From contig DATMYW010000039.1 of NCBI GenBank assembly GCA_035560715.1, forward strand, positions 1 to 32,189: a stretch of 32,189 nucleotides of DNA. The letters run 5' to 3'. Position 1 is the stretch's first letter; every line of letters starts with the position of its first letter. Below are positions 16,274 to 24,953 of the stretch, in pieces. The notes beneath the pieces were generated by a model, which made no database searches, was not told the origin of the DNA, and saw only the letters and a list, made by a program, of their open reading frames with translations. The DNA comes from JAAXTX01 sp035560715 (GTDB lineage Bacteria > Patescibacteriota > Minisyncoccia > Moranbacterales > UBA1568). Made by a program: the position numbers and the translations under genes.

Positions 16274-17821
16274 TCAGATGCCCGGACAAGCTGCCGTCCG
16301 CCTGCTCGCTTCGGTTTCAGCGGTCCGCTCTTCGATCGAGGGAATCCGCCGTGCCGTCACGAGAAAGTTGAACGCGAAGAGGTTCGGATAGATTCTCGCG
16401 AGTGTCGTCGAGATCCGATCGACGACCCGAAGAGGGAGGGAATTCCCGATTCCGTCTGCGATCGGCGGCCCAAATCCTCTGATTCCGGTGACCTGAAACC
16501 CCGAATGTTCCAATAATCTCCGAAACGACGAGACGGTGAAGAGGCGATGATGCGTCCGATCGAGTATTCCCTTTTTCCCGTAGTTGAACCATCCGAAGAG
16601 ATGCGTGAGGCGCATGACGACGTAGCCGATATTCGCGGTCGAGGCGTACAATGTGCCGTCTTTATTCAAGATGCGATGGAGGCGTTCGGCCGCATCCTCC
16701 GGTGAGGAGAGGTGTTCGATGATGTCGAGCGCGATGACCGTGTCGAACGCGCTCTTGCCGAAGGTCTCATCGAATGCCTCATTGAGATCCATCCGGAAGA
16801 ACCGGATATCGGGGACATCGCCGGGATCGCTTCGGTCCGTGGCAGTGACGGACGGACCCAGCCCGGCGATGTTTTTCGCAAGCCCGCAATCGTTGGCGCC
16901 GAAATCGAGGACCGTCGAGTCTCGTTTCCATGGGAGGCTGAGGATATGCGTGTGAAGTGATGTTTCGGCTTTCTTCAGCCGGTAGGTGCGTGTGTCGTTT
17001 TCCGGAAACTCGAAATTCGGTTGGAAAAAAAGTCCGGATCGGTGGAGGCGCGCCTTGGTGACCGACTTGAGGCAGTTCCACGCGTACCGCAGGCCGTTCA
17101 CATGACAGGTCTCGTTGCCGTAATGGGTCGGCATCGGGATCTCGATGATCCGACTTCCGTTCAGGGTGAGTTGGATGATGATGTCCGTGTCGAAGTGGAA
17201 GTCGTCGCTGTTGAGATGGAATGGTATCGCGCGAAGCACCCGTGTCCGATACGAGCGGTACCCGCTGTGGAATTCACTGAGTCCGGTCCCGAGGATCCCG
17301 TTTTCGATCGTCGTGAGCACCTGGTTTCCGATCCACTTGTAGGGAGGCATCCCGCCACGGAGCGCGTCGGCGCGGGTGATCATTCGCGATCCGAATACGG
17401 CATCCGTTCCGGGGTCGGCGTACTGGGCGACGAGGTCTGGCAAGTTTTCCGGAGGGTATTGTCCGTCGCCGTGCAGGAGGATGACGATGTCATATCCCTT
17501 GTCGACGGCATACGTATATCCGATCTTCTGGTTTCCGCCATACCCCTGGTTTTTCGGGGTTTTCATGACGGACAGGTTTTTCAGTCCCAGAGATGCGCTG
17601 AGGTTCAATGCCGTGTTGACGGTATCATCCTCGGAAGAATCGTCGATGACGAAAATCTCCGAGAAAAGCGGCCTGCTCCACTCGGGAATCCGTTCGATGG
17701 TCCGGACGATATGACGTTGCGCATTGTAGGCCACGATAAACAGGGCGACCTTCTCCTTCGCGAACACTTCCCGCGCCGTTTCGTCGATCGAATCCGGGCG
17801 TTTCCCGGTCGTGGATTCCAT
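16274..17821 (-). CDS. Fusion of GT2 glycosyltransferase and SAM-dependent methyltransferase
   Basis: The product has 515 residues. The N-terminal half (about 22-260) is a family 2 glycosyltransferase with FIVAYN, VIDDSSED (58-65) and LLHGDGQYPP as the nucleotide-sugar and metal site, similar to dolichol/polyprenyl-phosphate glycosyltransferases. The C-terminal half (about 300-490) is a class I methyltransferase with motif I VLDFGANDCG and VIALDIIEHL. No transmembrane helices are evident. It is transcribed against the surrounding pilus genes and lies next to a GT-C-like membrane protein, so it may make a methylated sugar or lipid-linked sugar for pilin decoration; this is inferred. The ATG at 17821 abuts a TATACT, so the start is uncertain; a GTG at 17860 is an alternative. 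Confidence 0.88.
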   Translation of the reverse strand: MESTTGKRPDSIDETAREVFAKEKVALFIVAYNAQRHIVRTIERIPEWSRPLFSEIFVIDDSSEDDTVNTALNLSASLGLKNLSVMKTPKNQGYGGNQKIGYTYAVDKGYDIVILLHGDGQYPPENLPDLVAQYADPGTDAVFGSRMITRADALRGGMPPYKWIGNQVLTTIENGILGTGLSEFHSGYRSYRTRVLRAIPFHLNSDDFHFDTDIIIQLTLNGSRIIEIPMPTHYGNETCHVNGLRYAWNCLKSVTKARLHRSGLFFQPNFEFPENDTRTYRLKKAETSLHTHILSLPWKRDSTVLDFGANDCGLAKNIAGLGPSVTATDRSDPGDVPDIRFFRMDLNEAFDETFGKSAFDTVIALDIIEHLSSPEDAAERLHRILNKDGTLYASTANIGYVVMRLTHLFGWFNYGKKGILDRTHHRLFTVSSFRRLLEHSGFQVTGIRGFGPPIADGIGNSLPLRVVDRISTTLARIYPNLFAFNFLVTARRIPSIEERTAETEASRRTAACPGI

Positions 17822-17823
17822 AG

Positions 17824-17829
17824 TATACT
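17824..17829 (+). promoter_or_regulatory. -10 box in the divergent gene gap
   Basis: AGTATACT is self-complementary. On the plus strand TATACT (with TTTCCC 17 nt upstream) would start a leader of about 25 nt for the 17862 gene. On the minus strand the mirrored TATACT (17822-17827) directly touches the ATG of the divergent glycosyltransferase gene. Confidence 0.5.
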
Positions 17830-17861
17830 GTCGGAAAGCAGACTTATCGTACCCAGTCACT

Positions 17862-19589
17862 ATGGCATATTCCGATTCCTTTGGAAAGATGAAAACGGCG
17901 TCCGAACGGGTCGTGCGGATACTGTTTCAAGACCGCTTCCGGACACCGTACGTCTTTTCTTTCTTTCTCATCCTGTTTCTTGTCGCCTATATGACCGTGG
18001 AGAAGGTGTCTTCCCTCGACGATCACTTTTTTCATATCCGTTTCGCGGCGACGTTGCTCGAGAAGGGATGGCCAGCACTTTCGGATTTCAGGTCCATCTA
18101 TTATTCCAAGATGGGTATCGGCCACGAATACCTCGTGTACTACAATTTCCTGTTCTATCTCATCTTGCTTCCGTTCGCACTGCTGAAGCCGCTGGTGCTG
18201 GGGATCAAACTCTATGGGATCATCGCCATGGCGGCGTCCTTCGCGGCGGTCTATGCGTTCCTGAAGAACGTGTCGGCCAGGCTGCCGTTCCTGTGGACGC
18301 TTATATTCGCCGCGGTATTGCTGCAGTCCGGTTGGCTGGTCCGGTTATCCCTCGCACGCCCGTTCACGTTGGCTCCGGTTTTTCTCGTAGCGATGCTGTA
18401 TGCGGTGCATAGACGGAAATACGTTTTGTCCGCAGTCATCCCGTTCCTGTATTTTTTCTGGCACACGGCGACCTTCATGTTCCCCATGTGTCTCGCGGTC
18501 GGATACGTCGTCTCGGAGCAGTTCTATGGGAAGCGTACCGACTGGAAAATGATTATCCTGCCATTCCTCGGGACCGTCGCGGCCGTCGTTTCGGCCTTTA
18601 CGATCTCTCCTGGCGTGGTCGGGTATCTGCGCGATGTGATCTTTCCGGTCTTCTTCGATACCGCGCTCACGAAACGTTCCGGCATCGCCGAGGGAAACGA
18701 GGTTTATGGCCGGGACTTTTTCGCCATCCTGAAATCGTTCTACGCGTTCCTCTCGGCGCTGTTCGTGCTCGGCGCCTATGAGATCGCCCTCTATGTCCGC
18801 GCGAAACGCGGTATCGAATCCGTTGAGGAACGACCCGACCCCGGGATCAGACCGCTCCGCTTGACCCTGTTCCTTGCCTCGCTCGTTTTTCTTGTCGGTT
18901 CGACCCTTTCGGGACGGTTTCTGGATTACTTCGTCTATTTCTGCATTCTGTACGTCGCCATCGTCGCGACGGACGCTATGCGGTTCGTTGATGTCCGCGG
19001 GACGTTCCGACGGGCCGCCGCCGTCGGACTCGCGATCGTTTCGTCATATCTGTTCGTGAGTCTCGTGTTCGATTTCTCGACGGGCATCGCCGGAACGCAG
19101 TCGTACGAGACATCGGAGGGACCGGCGGAGTGGCTCAACGGGAATGTCCCGGAAGGTGCCGTCGTGTTCAACTCGAGCTGGAGTTCGTTTCCAACCCTGT
19201 ATTATTTCACGGGTGACCGGTTCCGCTACGTGACCGGTCTCGAGCCCCGTTTCCTGTACGACCTCGACCCGCGACTGTATTGGAGTTGGCGACATATCGG
19301 CGACGACGGCACCGCTTGTCCGCAAGAGGTCTGTTCGGATCGTTCCGATCTCCGTGCCGCGTATTTCAACGGAGGCGATGCGGGGAAAACGGAATGGTAC
19401 CGGATGGAAGGTGACCGGGTCGCCGACCTCATCGGAACGGGCTTCGGCTCCGATATCGTCGTCGCCTCTCTCGGGCAGCGGAACTTTCTTGACCTGATGG
19501 ACCGCTCGGACCGGTTTCGGAGGACCTTCTTTGACCCGGAGAACAGTTCGTACGCGGTGTATCGGGTCGTCCCCGATGCGGGCGAGTGA
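17862..19589 (+). CDS. Multi-spanning membrane protein, GT-C glycosyltransferase-like
   Basis: The product has 575 residues. About ten hydrophobic helices fill the first 400 residues, followed by a soluble C-terminal domain of about 170 residues. After the first helix the external loop carries SLDDHFFHIRFA (D53, D54, H58, R60), the Asp-containing loop expected of GT-C enzymes such as STT3- or PMT-type transferases. The C-terminal domain begins AEWLNGNVPEGAVVFNSSW, a pattern common in such proteins. A role in attaching lipid-linked sugar to pilins or surface proteins is suggested by the neighbouring GT2-methyltransferase and pilin genes. No exact family is assigned. The ATG at 17862 excludes the promoter region. 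Confidence 0.8.
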   Translation: MAYSDSFGKMKTASERVVRILFQDRFRTPYVFSFFLILFLVAYMTVEKVSSLDDHFFHIRFAATLLEKGWPALSDFRSIYYSKMGIGHEYLVYYNFLFYLILLPFALLKPLVLGIKLYGIIAMAASFAAVYAFLKNVSARLPFLWTLIFAAVLLQSGWLVRLSLARPFTLAPVFLVAMLYAVHRRKYVLSAVIPFLYFFWHTATFMFPMCLAVGYVVSEQFYGKRTDWKMIILPFLGTVAAVVSAFTISPGVVGYLRDVIFPVFFDTALTKRSGIAEGNEVYGRDFFAILKSFYAFLSALFVLGAYEIALYVRAKRGIESVEERPDPGIRPLRLTLFLASLVFLVGSTLSGRFLDYFVYFCILYVAIVATDAMRFVDVRGTFRRAAAVGLAIVSSYLFVSLVFDFSTGIAGTQSYETSEGPAEWLNGNVPEGAVVFNSSWSSFPTLYYFTGDRFRYVTGLEPRFLYDLDPRLYWSWRHIGDDGTACPQEVCSDRSDLRAAYFNGGDAGKTEWYRMEGDRVADLIGTGFGSDIVVASLGQRNFLDLMDRSDRFRRTFFDPENSSYAVYRVVPDAGE

Positions 19590-19625
19590 GCCGTCGGACC
19601 GTTTCTCCCGACCGTATTCCGGATA

Positions 19626-19634
19626 TGCTATACT
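19626..19634 (+). promoter_or_regulatory. Extended -10 promoter of the third pilin
   Basis: TGCTATACT is a TG-n extended -10 element, 19 nt upstream of the ATG at 19654 and after the stop of the GT-C-like gene. Confidence 0.6.
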
Positions 19635-19653
19635 GAAGAAAATCGACACCGTC

Positions 19654-20049
19654 ATGAAACCACGAAACGCACGCGGGTTCACGCTTATCGAGCTCCTCAT
19701 CGTCATCGCGATCATCGGCATCCTTGCCTCGATTATCCTGGTCAATCTCGCCTCAGGCCGCGAGAAGGCGAAGATCGCGGTATTCAAACAACAGACGAAT
19801 TCGCTCAAGACGGCCGTGATCGACCTGTGCGACTCGATAGCGTTGCCGAACTCGAGCGCTATCATCACCAATCTTCGCGGTGGCGCGTTGCCGAACGGAA
19901 TCACGTTTTCCGACGCCGATATCGTGAACGCGAGTTGCGGTTCGAGCGGAACCCAGGTGTTTCGGATCAATGTCCATTCCACGAACCTGTCGACGCCCTG
20001 TATCGGGACGATCGAGCAGACGGGCGTGACCGGCTGGACAGGCTGCTAA
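19654..20049 (+). CDS. Type IV pilin, third paralogue
   Basis: The precursor has 131 residues with leader MKPRNARG, then FTLIELLIVIAIIGILASII. The hydrophobic helix is almost the same as in the two upstream pilins, but the head domain is clearly diverged. It still keeps four Cys at similar places (DLCD, ASCG, TPCI, TGC). The frame is open far upstream into the previous gene; I chose the ATG at 19654 because it gives a normal short leader and lies just after an extended -10 promoter. It precedes pilD and the minor pseudopilins. Confidence 0.92.
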   Translation: MKPRNARGFTLIELLIVIAIIGILASIILVNLASGREKAKIAVFKQQTNSLKTAVIDLCDSIALPNSSAIITNLRGGALPNGITFSDADIVNASCGSSGTQVFRINVHSTNLSTPCIGTIEQTGVTGWTGC

Positions 20050-20100
20050 GCAGGAATCCCTCGCGAGGCCGTTCATGAGGGTTCGCGTATCGCAAGAATC

Positions 20101-20898
20101 ATGCCTTTCGACATTTCGCTTCTCTGTATCGCAGGGCTCCTCGTCGGGAGTTTTCTCAACGTGATCATATCCCGTTTCGGAACGGACGAATCGTTCGTGC
20201 GCGGGCGTTCGCGGTGCAATGCATGCCGAAGCACGATCGCATGGTACGACAATGTCCCCGTTCTCTCGTTTATCCTGCTTCGCGGGAAGTGTCGGGCGTG
20301 CGGAGAACCGATCTCCTGGCAGTATCCGGGCGTGGAGCTCTCGACGGCGATCCTGTTCGCTGTCGCCGGCGTCGTGTTCCCGCCGTCCGGAACCGCGGAG
20401 TCCGCGTTCGGGCTGGTCTTCGCGCTTGGTCTGATCGGTACGCTTTCGGTCGTGTTCGTGTACGACCTGATCCACATGGAGATTCCCGTATCGGCGCTCG
20501 CATTCGGTATCATCTGGACCGTTCTCTATCTGTCCTTATCCTTTTTTTTCGACGAACCGGGACTGCCGTTATCCGTCTCGCGTCTCGCGGACGGGATCAT
20601 CGGAGGCGCAATCGCGTTCTCACTGTTCTATGGCCTCGTCTTTTTTTCGAAGGAAACGTGGATGGGAATGGGGGACGCATGGCTCGCGCTCATTCTTGGT
20701 CTGGTGTCCGGCTGGGAACTTCTCCTGCCCGCGCTCACGATCGCGTTCGGTTCGGGCGCGTTGGTCGGGATCTTCCTGATGATTACCGGCAAGAAGGGTC
20801 TGCAGAGTCGGATCCCGTTCGGTCCGTTCCTTGCGGCGAGCGTGATTTTCATTTTGTTTCTTGGTACAATGGTCGGAGAAGCGTTCGGATTCGGATGA
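20101..20898 (+). CDS. pilD: Prepilin peptidase / N-methyltransferase PilD
   Basis: The product has 265 residues and is an integral membrane aspartyl protease that cleaves leaders of pilins and pseudopilins and methylates the new N-terminus. The zinc-binding cytoplasmic loop with two CxxC pairs (C39/C42, C64/C67) is intact. Catalytic Asp residues are D122 in YDLIHMEIP and D192 in GMGD. About seven hydrophobic segments are visible. All the pilin-like proteins here are plausible substrates. It lies 51 nt after the third pilin, probably in the same transcript. Confidence 0.96.
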   Translation: MPFDISLLCIAGLLVGSFLNVIISRFGTDESFVRGRSRCNACRSTIAWYDNVPVLSFILLRGKCRACGEPISWQYPGVELSTAILFAVAGVVFPPSGTAESAFGLVFALGLIGTLSVVFVYDLIHMEIPVSALAFGIIWTVLYLSLSFFFDEPGLPLSVSRLADGIIGGAIAFSLFYGLVFFSKETWMGMGDAWLALILGLVSGWELLLPALTIAFGSGALVGIFLMITGKKGLQSRIPFGPFLAASVIFILFLGTMVGEAFGFG

Positions 20899-20992
20899 TA
20901 CGTCGGTTGCGATCGTCCGATCCGATATCCGATTTCGGCTTGGCGTCCATATCCGTCTTTCGGGAAACAGAACCGTCATTTACCGACTGCCT

Positions 20993-21535
20993 ATGAAAAA
21001 ACGAGGTTCGGCGAGGGCGTCCGGTACCAGGTCCGGATTCACCCTCGTGGAAATGGTGATCACTACCGCCATCATCGGGATCGTCTCCGCGATCTCGATG
21101 GTGTCGCTCAGCGCGTTTCGGGTCAAGCGGGATGTCGAGAGTTCGGCGCGGACGTTCGCCGCAGCCATCCGCGAGGCCCAGGATTTCGCGCTCACCGGAA
21201 AGAATATCAGCGCAACGGCCGGAAACGTCCCGTGCGAGTTCCGCGCGAGAACGAGCGGCGGGGTGTATTACGTGGAACAGGCCGATGCCGCGAGCGGAGG
21301 CGCCTGCGCGAGTTATCCCGCGGGTGGATCCGGTACCAGGTTTCTCAACGGCGTGACGGCTTCGGCGACCGAAGTCCGGTTCCGGATACCGCGCGCCGAA
21401 CCTCTCAATGTTTCGGGATCGGAACTGTCCTCGGGTTCCATCGATTTCGTCCTGACCAAGGGGGGCGTGACCGGACATGTCTGCGTTTATCCGCTCGGTC
21501 GCGTCGACGAACGTCCGATCGGCTCGGGTTGCTAG
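20993..21535 (+). CDS. Minor pseudopilin, GspH/FimT-like
   Basis: The precursor has 180 residues with leader MKKRGSARASGTRSG, then FTLVEMVITTAIIGIVSAIS. Glu5 is present. The ARTFAAAIREAQDFAL helix after the hydrophobic segment is typical of the GspH/FimT group. The head has three Cys. I chose the ATG at 20993; the frame remains open upstream but overlaps pilD. It is the first of three consecutive pseudopilin genes likely to form the initiating tip complex of the pilus. Confidence 0.87.
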   Translation: MKKRGSARASGTRSGFTLVEMVITTAIIGIVSAISMVSLSAFRVKRDVESSARTFAAAIREAQDFALTGKNISATAGNVPCEFRARTSGGVYYVEQADAASGGACASYPAGGSGTRFLNGVTASATEVRFRIPRAEPLNVSGSELSSGSIDFVLTKGGVTGHVCVYPLGRVDERPIGSGC

Positions 21536-21545
21536 CGATTCGCTT

Positions 21546-22112
21546 ATGAGAAAAAACCGGAAAACGACGCGTGGATTCACCATCGGGGAAGTGGTGCTTT
21601 CGATCGGGGTCCTGGTCGTCGGCATTCTTCCGATATTCGCCGCTATGAATGGCGGACTGAAGGCCACGATGAAAGCGCGCGATATCGTCATCGCCTCGGG
21701 GCTCGCGCAGGAGGGAGTCGAGCTCGTGAAAAACGTGAAGGACAACAGGACGCTTATCGGACAAAGCCCGACCACGTGGCTTCCGAACGGAGCCGGGCCG
21801 TGGAACAACTGTCGCATAGACTCCGCGGATGCGGTTCTCACTCCGGGGTCGGGAAGCAGGATAACCTGCGGGGCGACGTATGACCTTGCACCGTCGGCAT
21901 CGACCGGTTTGTTCGCGCATACCGGTTCGACGGGTCGGTTCAAACGAAGGATGCTGCTTTCCTATGATACGACGACCGGCGTGATCGATTGCGTGAGCGC
22001 CGCGTATTGGGGGACATATGCCGGTCCTTCCTCGATCGCCGATGCCCGGTCGAACTGTGTTCTCTCGAGGTCGTGCGTGTACACCGAGGCCAAATTGGCA
22101 TCTTGGGAATAG
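21546..22112 (+). CDS. Minor pseudopilin, PilV/GspI-like
   Basis: The precursor has 188 residues with leader MRKNRKTTRG, then FTIGEVVLSIGVLVVGILPI. Glu5 is kept and the GEVVLSIGVLVVG run fits the PilV/GspI type. The head holds several Cys. The ATG at 21546 comes 10 nt after the previous stop and avoids overlapping it. No strong ribosome binding site is visible. Confidence 0.87.
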   Translation: MRKNRKTTRGFTIGEVVLSIGVLVVGILPIFAAMNGGLKATMKARDIVIASGLAQEGVELVKNVKDNRTLIGQSPTTWLPNGAGPWNNCRIDSADAVLTPGSGSRITCGATYDLAPSASTGLFAHTGSTGRFKRRMLLSYDTTTGVIDCVSAAYWGTYAGPSSIADARSNCVLSRSCVYTEAKLASWE

Positions 22113-22121
22113 GAAACCATT

Positions 22122-22718
22122 ATGGAAATGAACAGAAAACCGGCAGCGGCTCCGGGAAGGAAAACGGTCCATGCCTTCACGCTCGTGGAAATGGTCGTAT
22201 CGATCGGCGTATTCGCGATCCTTATCCTCTCGCTCTCCGCGATATTTTCCTCTGGCTTCCATTCGTTCGGTGCCGCCCGCGAACTCGAACGCAACGACGA
22301 AGTGGCGCAGTACGCGATGAACTCACTTGCGAAATATCTCCGGACGAGCTCGATCGTCTCCCCGTCGACGACGACCTCCGGCGCGCAGTCGATTCTCTTT
22401 TTCGACTATTCCTCGAAGCGGTGTTTCCAATATCGACTCGATGGGGCCAGCGGCGCATTGCAGGCGCGATGGAAGGATATTGCCACGATTACCGACGTGA
22501 TGACGGACTGCAGCACTTCCGGCATGAACGCATGGGTCGACCTCACGACGGGATGGGTCACCGGCAGGTTCGAGGTCGTGCCGTCCCAGAAGACACCTCA
22601 GTCCATAGGGCGGGTCGTCATTTTCCTCTCCGTTGGGAAGACATCCGCCTCGTCCACGAAAACGAGCATTCAGACGGCCGTTTCGCTTCGCGATTACGAT
22701 TACGTCTTGGGGAACTGA
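22122..22718 (+). CDS. Minor pseudopilin, PilW/GspJ-like
   Basis: The precursor has 198 residues. The leader of 18 residues ends in TVHA, so the cleavage site is Ala-Phe rather than Gly-Phe, followed by FTLVEMVVSIGVFAILILS with Glu5. Prepilin peptidases tolerate Ala at -1 in some minor pilins. The head, rich in Ser/Thr, is typical of GspJ/PilW in size. It starts 9 nt after the previous gene and ends just before a strong terminator, closing the pilus locus. Confidence 0.86.
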   Translation: MEMNRKPAAAPGRKTVHAFTLVEMVVSIGVFAILILSLSAIFSSGFHSFGAARELERNDEVAQYAMNSLAKYLRTSSIVSPSTTTSGAQSILFFDYSSKRCFQYRLDGASGALQARWKDIATITDVMTDCSTSGMNAWVDLTTGWVTGRFEVVPSQKTPQSIGRVVIFLSVGKTSASSTKTSIQTAVSLRDYDYVLGN

Positions 22719-22752
22719 CGGGACGGGTGAGTGGTCCTATGCTCCCGCATCC

Positions 22753-22784
22753 GGGCGCCCACTGTGTGGGCGCCCTTTGTCTTT
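22753..22784 (+). terminator. Terminator closing the pilus locus
   Basis: GGGCGCCCAC (22753-22762) and GTGGGCGCCC (22766-22775) form a perfect 10-bp stem, followed by TTTGTCTTT. Confidence 0.85.
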
Positions 22785-22805
22785 CCGTCCCGGTTTCGGT
22801 ATCAT
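22777..22805 (+). promoter_or_regulatory. Promoter of ligA
   Basis: TTGTCT (22777-22782), a 17-nt spacer, then TATCAT (22800-22805). The -35 box overlaps the T tract of the preceding terminator. The leader before the ATG at 22854 would be about 40 nt. Confidence 0.6.
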
Positions 22806-22853
22806 GGACCTATGCGGAACCAGTATCGGTGCCGCGTCATCCCGAAAGCGATT

Positions 22854-24923
22854 ATGGACAGAAAAGCCGCGAAAGAACGGATTCTCAGGCTTCGTGAGGA
22901 GGTGGAACGGCACCGCTCATTGTATCATTCTCACGACGCCCCCGAAATTTCGGACGAGGCGTACGATTCGCTGTTTCATGAACTCCTGCGACTCGAGACG
23001 GAATATCCGGAATTCCGATCTGATACGAGTCCGACTCTGCGTGTCGGCGGTGAGCCGCTTGAACGATTCGAGAAGGTCCGACACGCGTCAAGGCAGTGGT
23101 CATTCGACGACATCTTCGATTCCGCGGAACTCCGCGCGTGGGATGAGCGCGTCCGGAAATGGCTCGTGAAAGCCGGTGTCGATACTGACCTGACCTACTG
23201 TTGCGAACTCAAGATCGACGGACTCAAAGTCGTACTGACCTACGAGGACGGCGAACTCGTCAGGGGTGCGACGCGTGGTGACGGCGAGGTCGGCGAGAAT
23301 GTGACACAGAACCTTCGGACGATCCGGAGTATCCCGCTTCTGCTTCCTGAACCGGTTTCAATGACCGTGATCGGGGAGGCGTGGCTGGCGCATGCCGAAC
23401 TCGAACGGATCAACCGTGACCGCGAGGCGGCGGGTGAGCCGCCGTTCGCGAACGTGCGCAACGCGGCCGCCGGTTCGATCCGTCAGCTTGATTCCAAAGT
23501 GACGGCGTCGCGAAGACTGGATTCGTTCATCTACGACATCGATGGATCGCCCTCGACGCCGGTTCCGTCGACCCAGGCCGAAGAGCTTGAACGCCTCCGT
23601 GCGCTCGGATTCAGCGTGAACCCGAATTTCCGACGGTGCGGGACGCTTCCCGAAGTCGAGGCTTACTATGAAGAGTGGACGGCGAAACGACACGATCTGC
23701 CGTACGCGCTCGACGGAATCGTGATCAAGGTCGATGCGCGAGACATGCAAGAGATGCTCGGCTACACCGCCAAGGCGCCACGCTTCGCCATCGCGTACAA
23801 GTTTCCCGCCGAGGAGGCCGCGACCCTGGTCGAGGACATCTCGATCCAGGTCGGCAGGACCGGGGTACTGACCCCGGTCGCCCATCTGCGGCCGGTGCGT
23901 ATCGCCGGAACGGTCGTCTCGCGGGCGACGCTTCACAATGGGGACGAGATCGCCCGGCTCGGTGTCCGTATCGGTGACACGGTCGTCATCCGCAAGGCGG
24001 GGGATATCATCCCCGAGATTCTCCATGTCGTCACGAACCTCCGGAACGGAAAGGAACGCGCGTTCGCGATGCCGAGGCGATGCCCAATCTGTGGCGGACC
24101 GGTTTCCAAACGCGGTTCGGTCGGCGAGGGGCGCGAGAGCGTTGCGCTGTACTGCGAGAATCCGAATTGTTTCGCGGTCGAGCTCGAGAAGATCATCCAT
24201 GCGGTCTCGAGGAAGGGGTTCGATATCGACGGATTGGGCGAGAAGATCGTCGAACAGCTGCTCAACGAGGGACTGATTTCCGATATGGCGGATATCTTCG
24301 ACCTGACGGAAGGGGACCTGTTGCCGCTCGAACGGTTCGGGGAGAAATCGGTCACGAATCTCGTCGCGGCGATCGCCAAGGCGAAACGGGTCCCGTTGCG
24401 ACGGTTCCTGTTCGCACTCGGCATCCGTCACGTGGGGGAGGAGTCCTCAATTCTCATCTCGGATCACCTTGATAAGTTGTTATCCGGGCGGCTTTCGGGA
24501 CTGAGGGATATCATTTCGGAATTTCCGGGCATTTCGACCGAGCGCTGGGCGGCCATTCCCGGCTTCGGCGAGAAATCCGGCGAGAGCCTTTCGGAATGGT
24601 TCGGTAACGAGGCGAATATCCGTCTTCTTGGGAAGATGGCGGAATTCGGGGTGGAGCCGATAATTCCCGAACGGACGGAAATGAAACGTCGAGGCACGTT
24701 GTCCGGAAAGACCGTGGTCGTGACGGGATCGCTCTCGCGCTTTACAAGGGAGGAAGCGAAAGATATCATAAGGAAGAACGGTGGTCACCCGGCGGGTTCG
24801 GTAAGCGCGAAAACCGACTTCGTCCTCGCGGGCGAGGATGCGGGCAGCAAACTCGCGAAGGCCTCCGAGCTCGGCGTCCGTGTCATCTCCGAGGACGAGT
24901 TCCTGCGGATGGTCGGGCGATGA
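22854..24923 (+). CDS. ligA: NAD-dependent DNA ligase LigA
   Basis: The product has 689 residues and joins nicks in DNA during replication and repair using NAD+. The N-terminal Ia helix region (YHSHDAPEISDEAYDSL) binds NMN. Adenylation Lys is K120 in CELKIDG. The adenylation domain is followed by an OB fold (GRTGVLTPVAHLRPV), a four-Cys zinc finger (CPICGG to CENPNC), helix-hairpin-helix repeats and a C-terminal BRCT domain (LSGKTVVVTGSL). Length is normal. I chose the ATG at 22854, which matches the family start; an ATG at 22812 falls at the predicted transcription start. Confidence 0.97.
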   Translation: MDRKAAKERILRLREEVERHRSLYHSHDAPEISDEAYDSLFHELLRLETEYPEFRSDTSPTLRVGGEPLERFEKVRHASRQWSFDDIFDSAELRAWDERVRKWLVKAGVDTDLTYCCELKIDGLKVVLTYEDGELVRGATRGDGEVGENVTQNLRTIRSIPLLLPEPVSMTVIGEAWLAHAELERINRDREAAGEPPFANVRNAAAGSIRQLDSKVTASRRLDSFIYDIDGSPSTPVPSTQAEELERLRALGFSVNPNFRRCGTLPEVEAYYEEWTAKRHDLPYALDGIVIKVDARDMQEMLGYTAKAPRFAIAYKFPAEEAATLVEDISIQVGRTGVLTPVAHLRPVRIAGTVVSRATLHNGDEIARLGVRIGDTVVIRKAGDIIPEILHVVTNLRNGKERAFAMPRRCPICGGPVSKRGSVGEGRESVALYCENPNCFAVELEKIIHAVSRKGFDIDGLGEKIVEQLLNEGLISDMADIFDLTEGDLLPLERFGEKSVTNLVAAIAKAKRVPLRRFLFALGIRHVGEESSILISDHLDKLLSGRLSGLRDIISEFPGISTERWAAIPGFGEKSGESLSEWFGNEANIRLLGKMAEFGVEPIIPERTEMKRRGTLSGKTVVVTGSLSRFTREEAKDIIRKNGGHPAGSVSAKTDFVLAGEDAGSKLAKASELGVRVISEDEFLRMVGR

Positions 24924-24953
24924 TCAGGATATCATTATTTTGTCGACAAGAGG

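Noticed and set aside
17021..18412. Plus-strand open frame across the glycosyltransferase gene and divergent region
   Set aside because: It overlaps two well-supported genes in other frames and crosses their promoter region; no domain is visible.
20050..20100. Terminator between the third pilin and pilD (CCCTC...GAGGG)
   Set aside because: Short stem with a long loop and no T run.
24930..24935. Separate gatC promoter (TATCAT)
   Set aside because: No -35 box or extended -10, and ligA ends only 7 nt upstream; read-through from ligA is enough.
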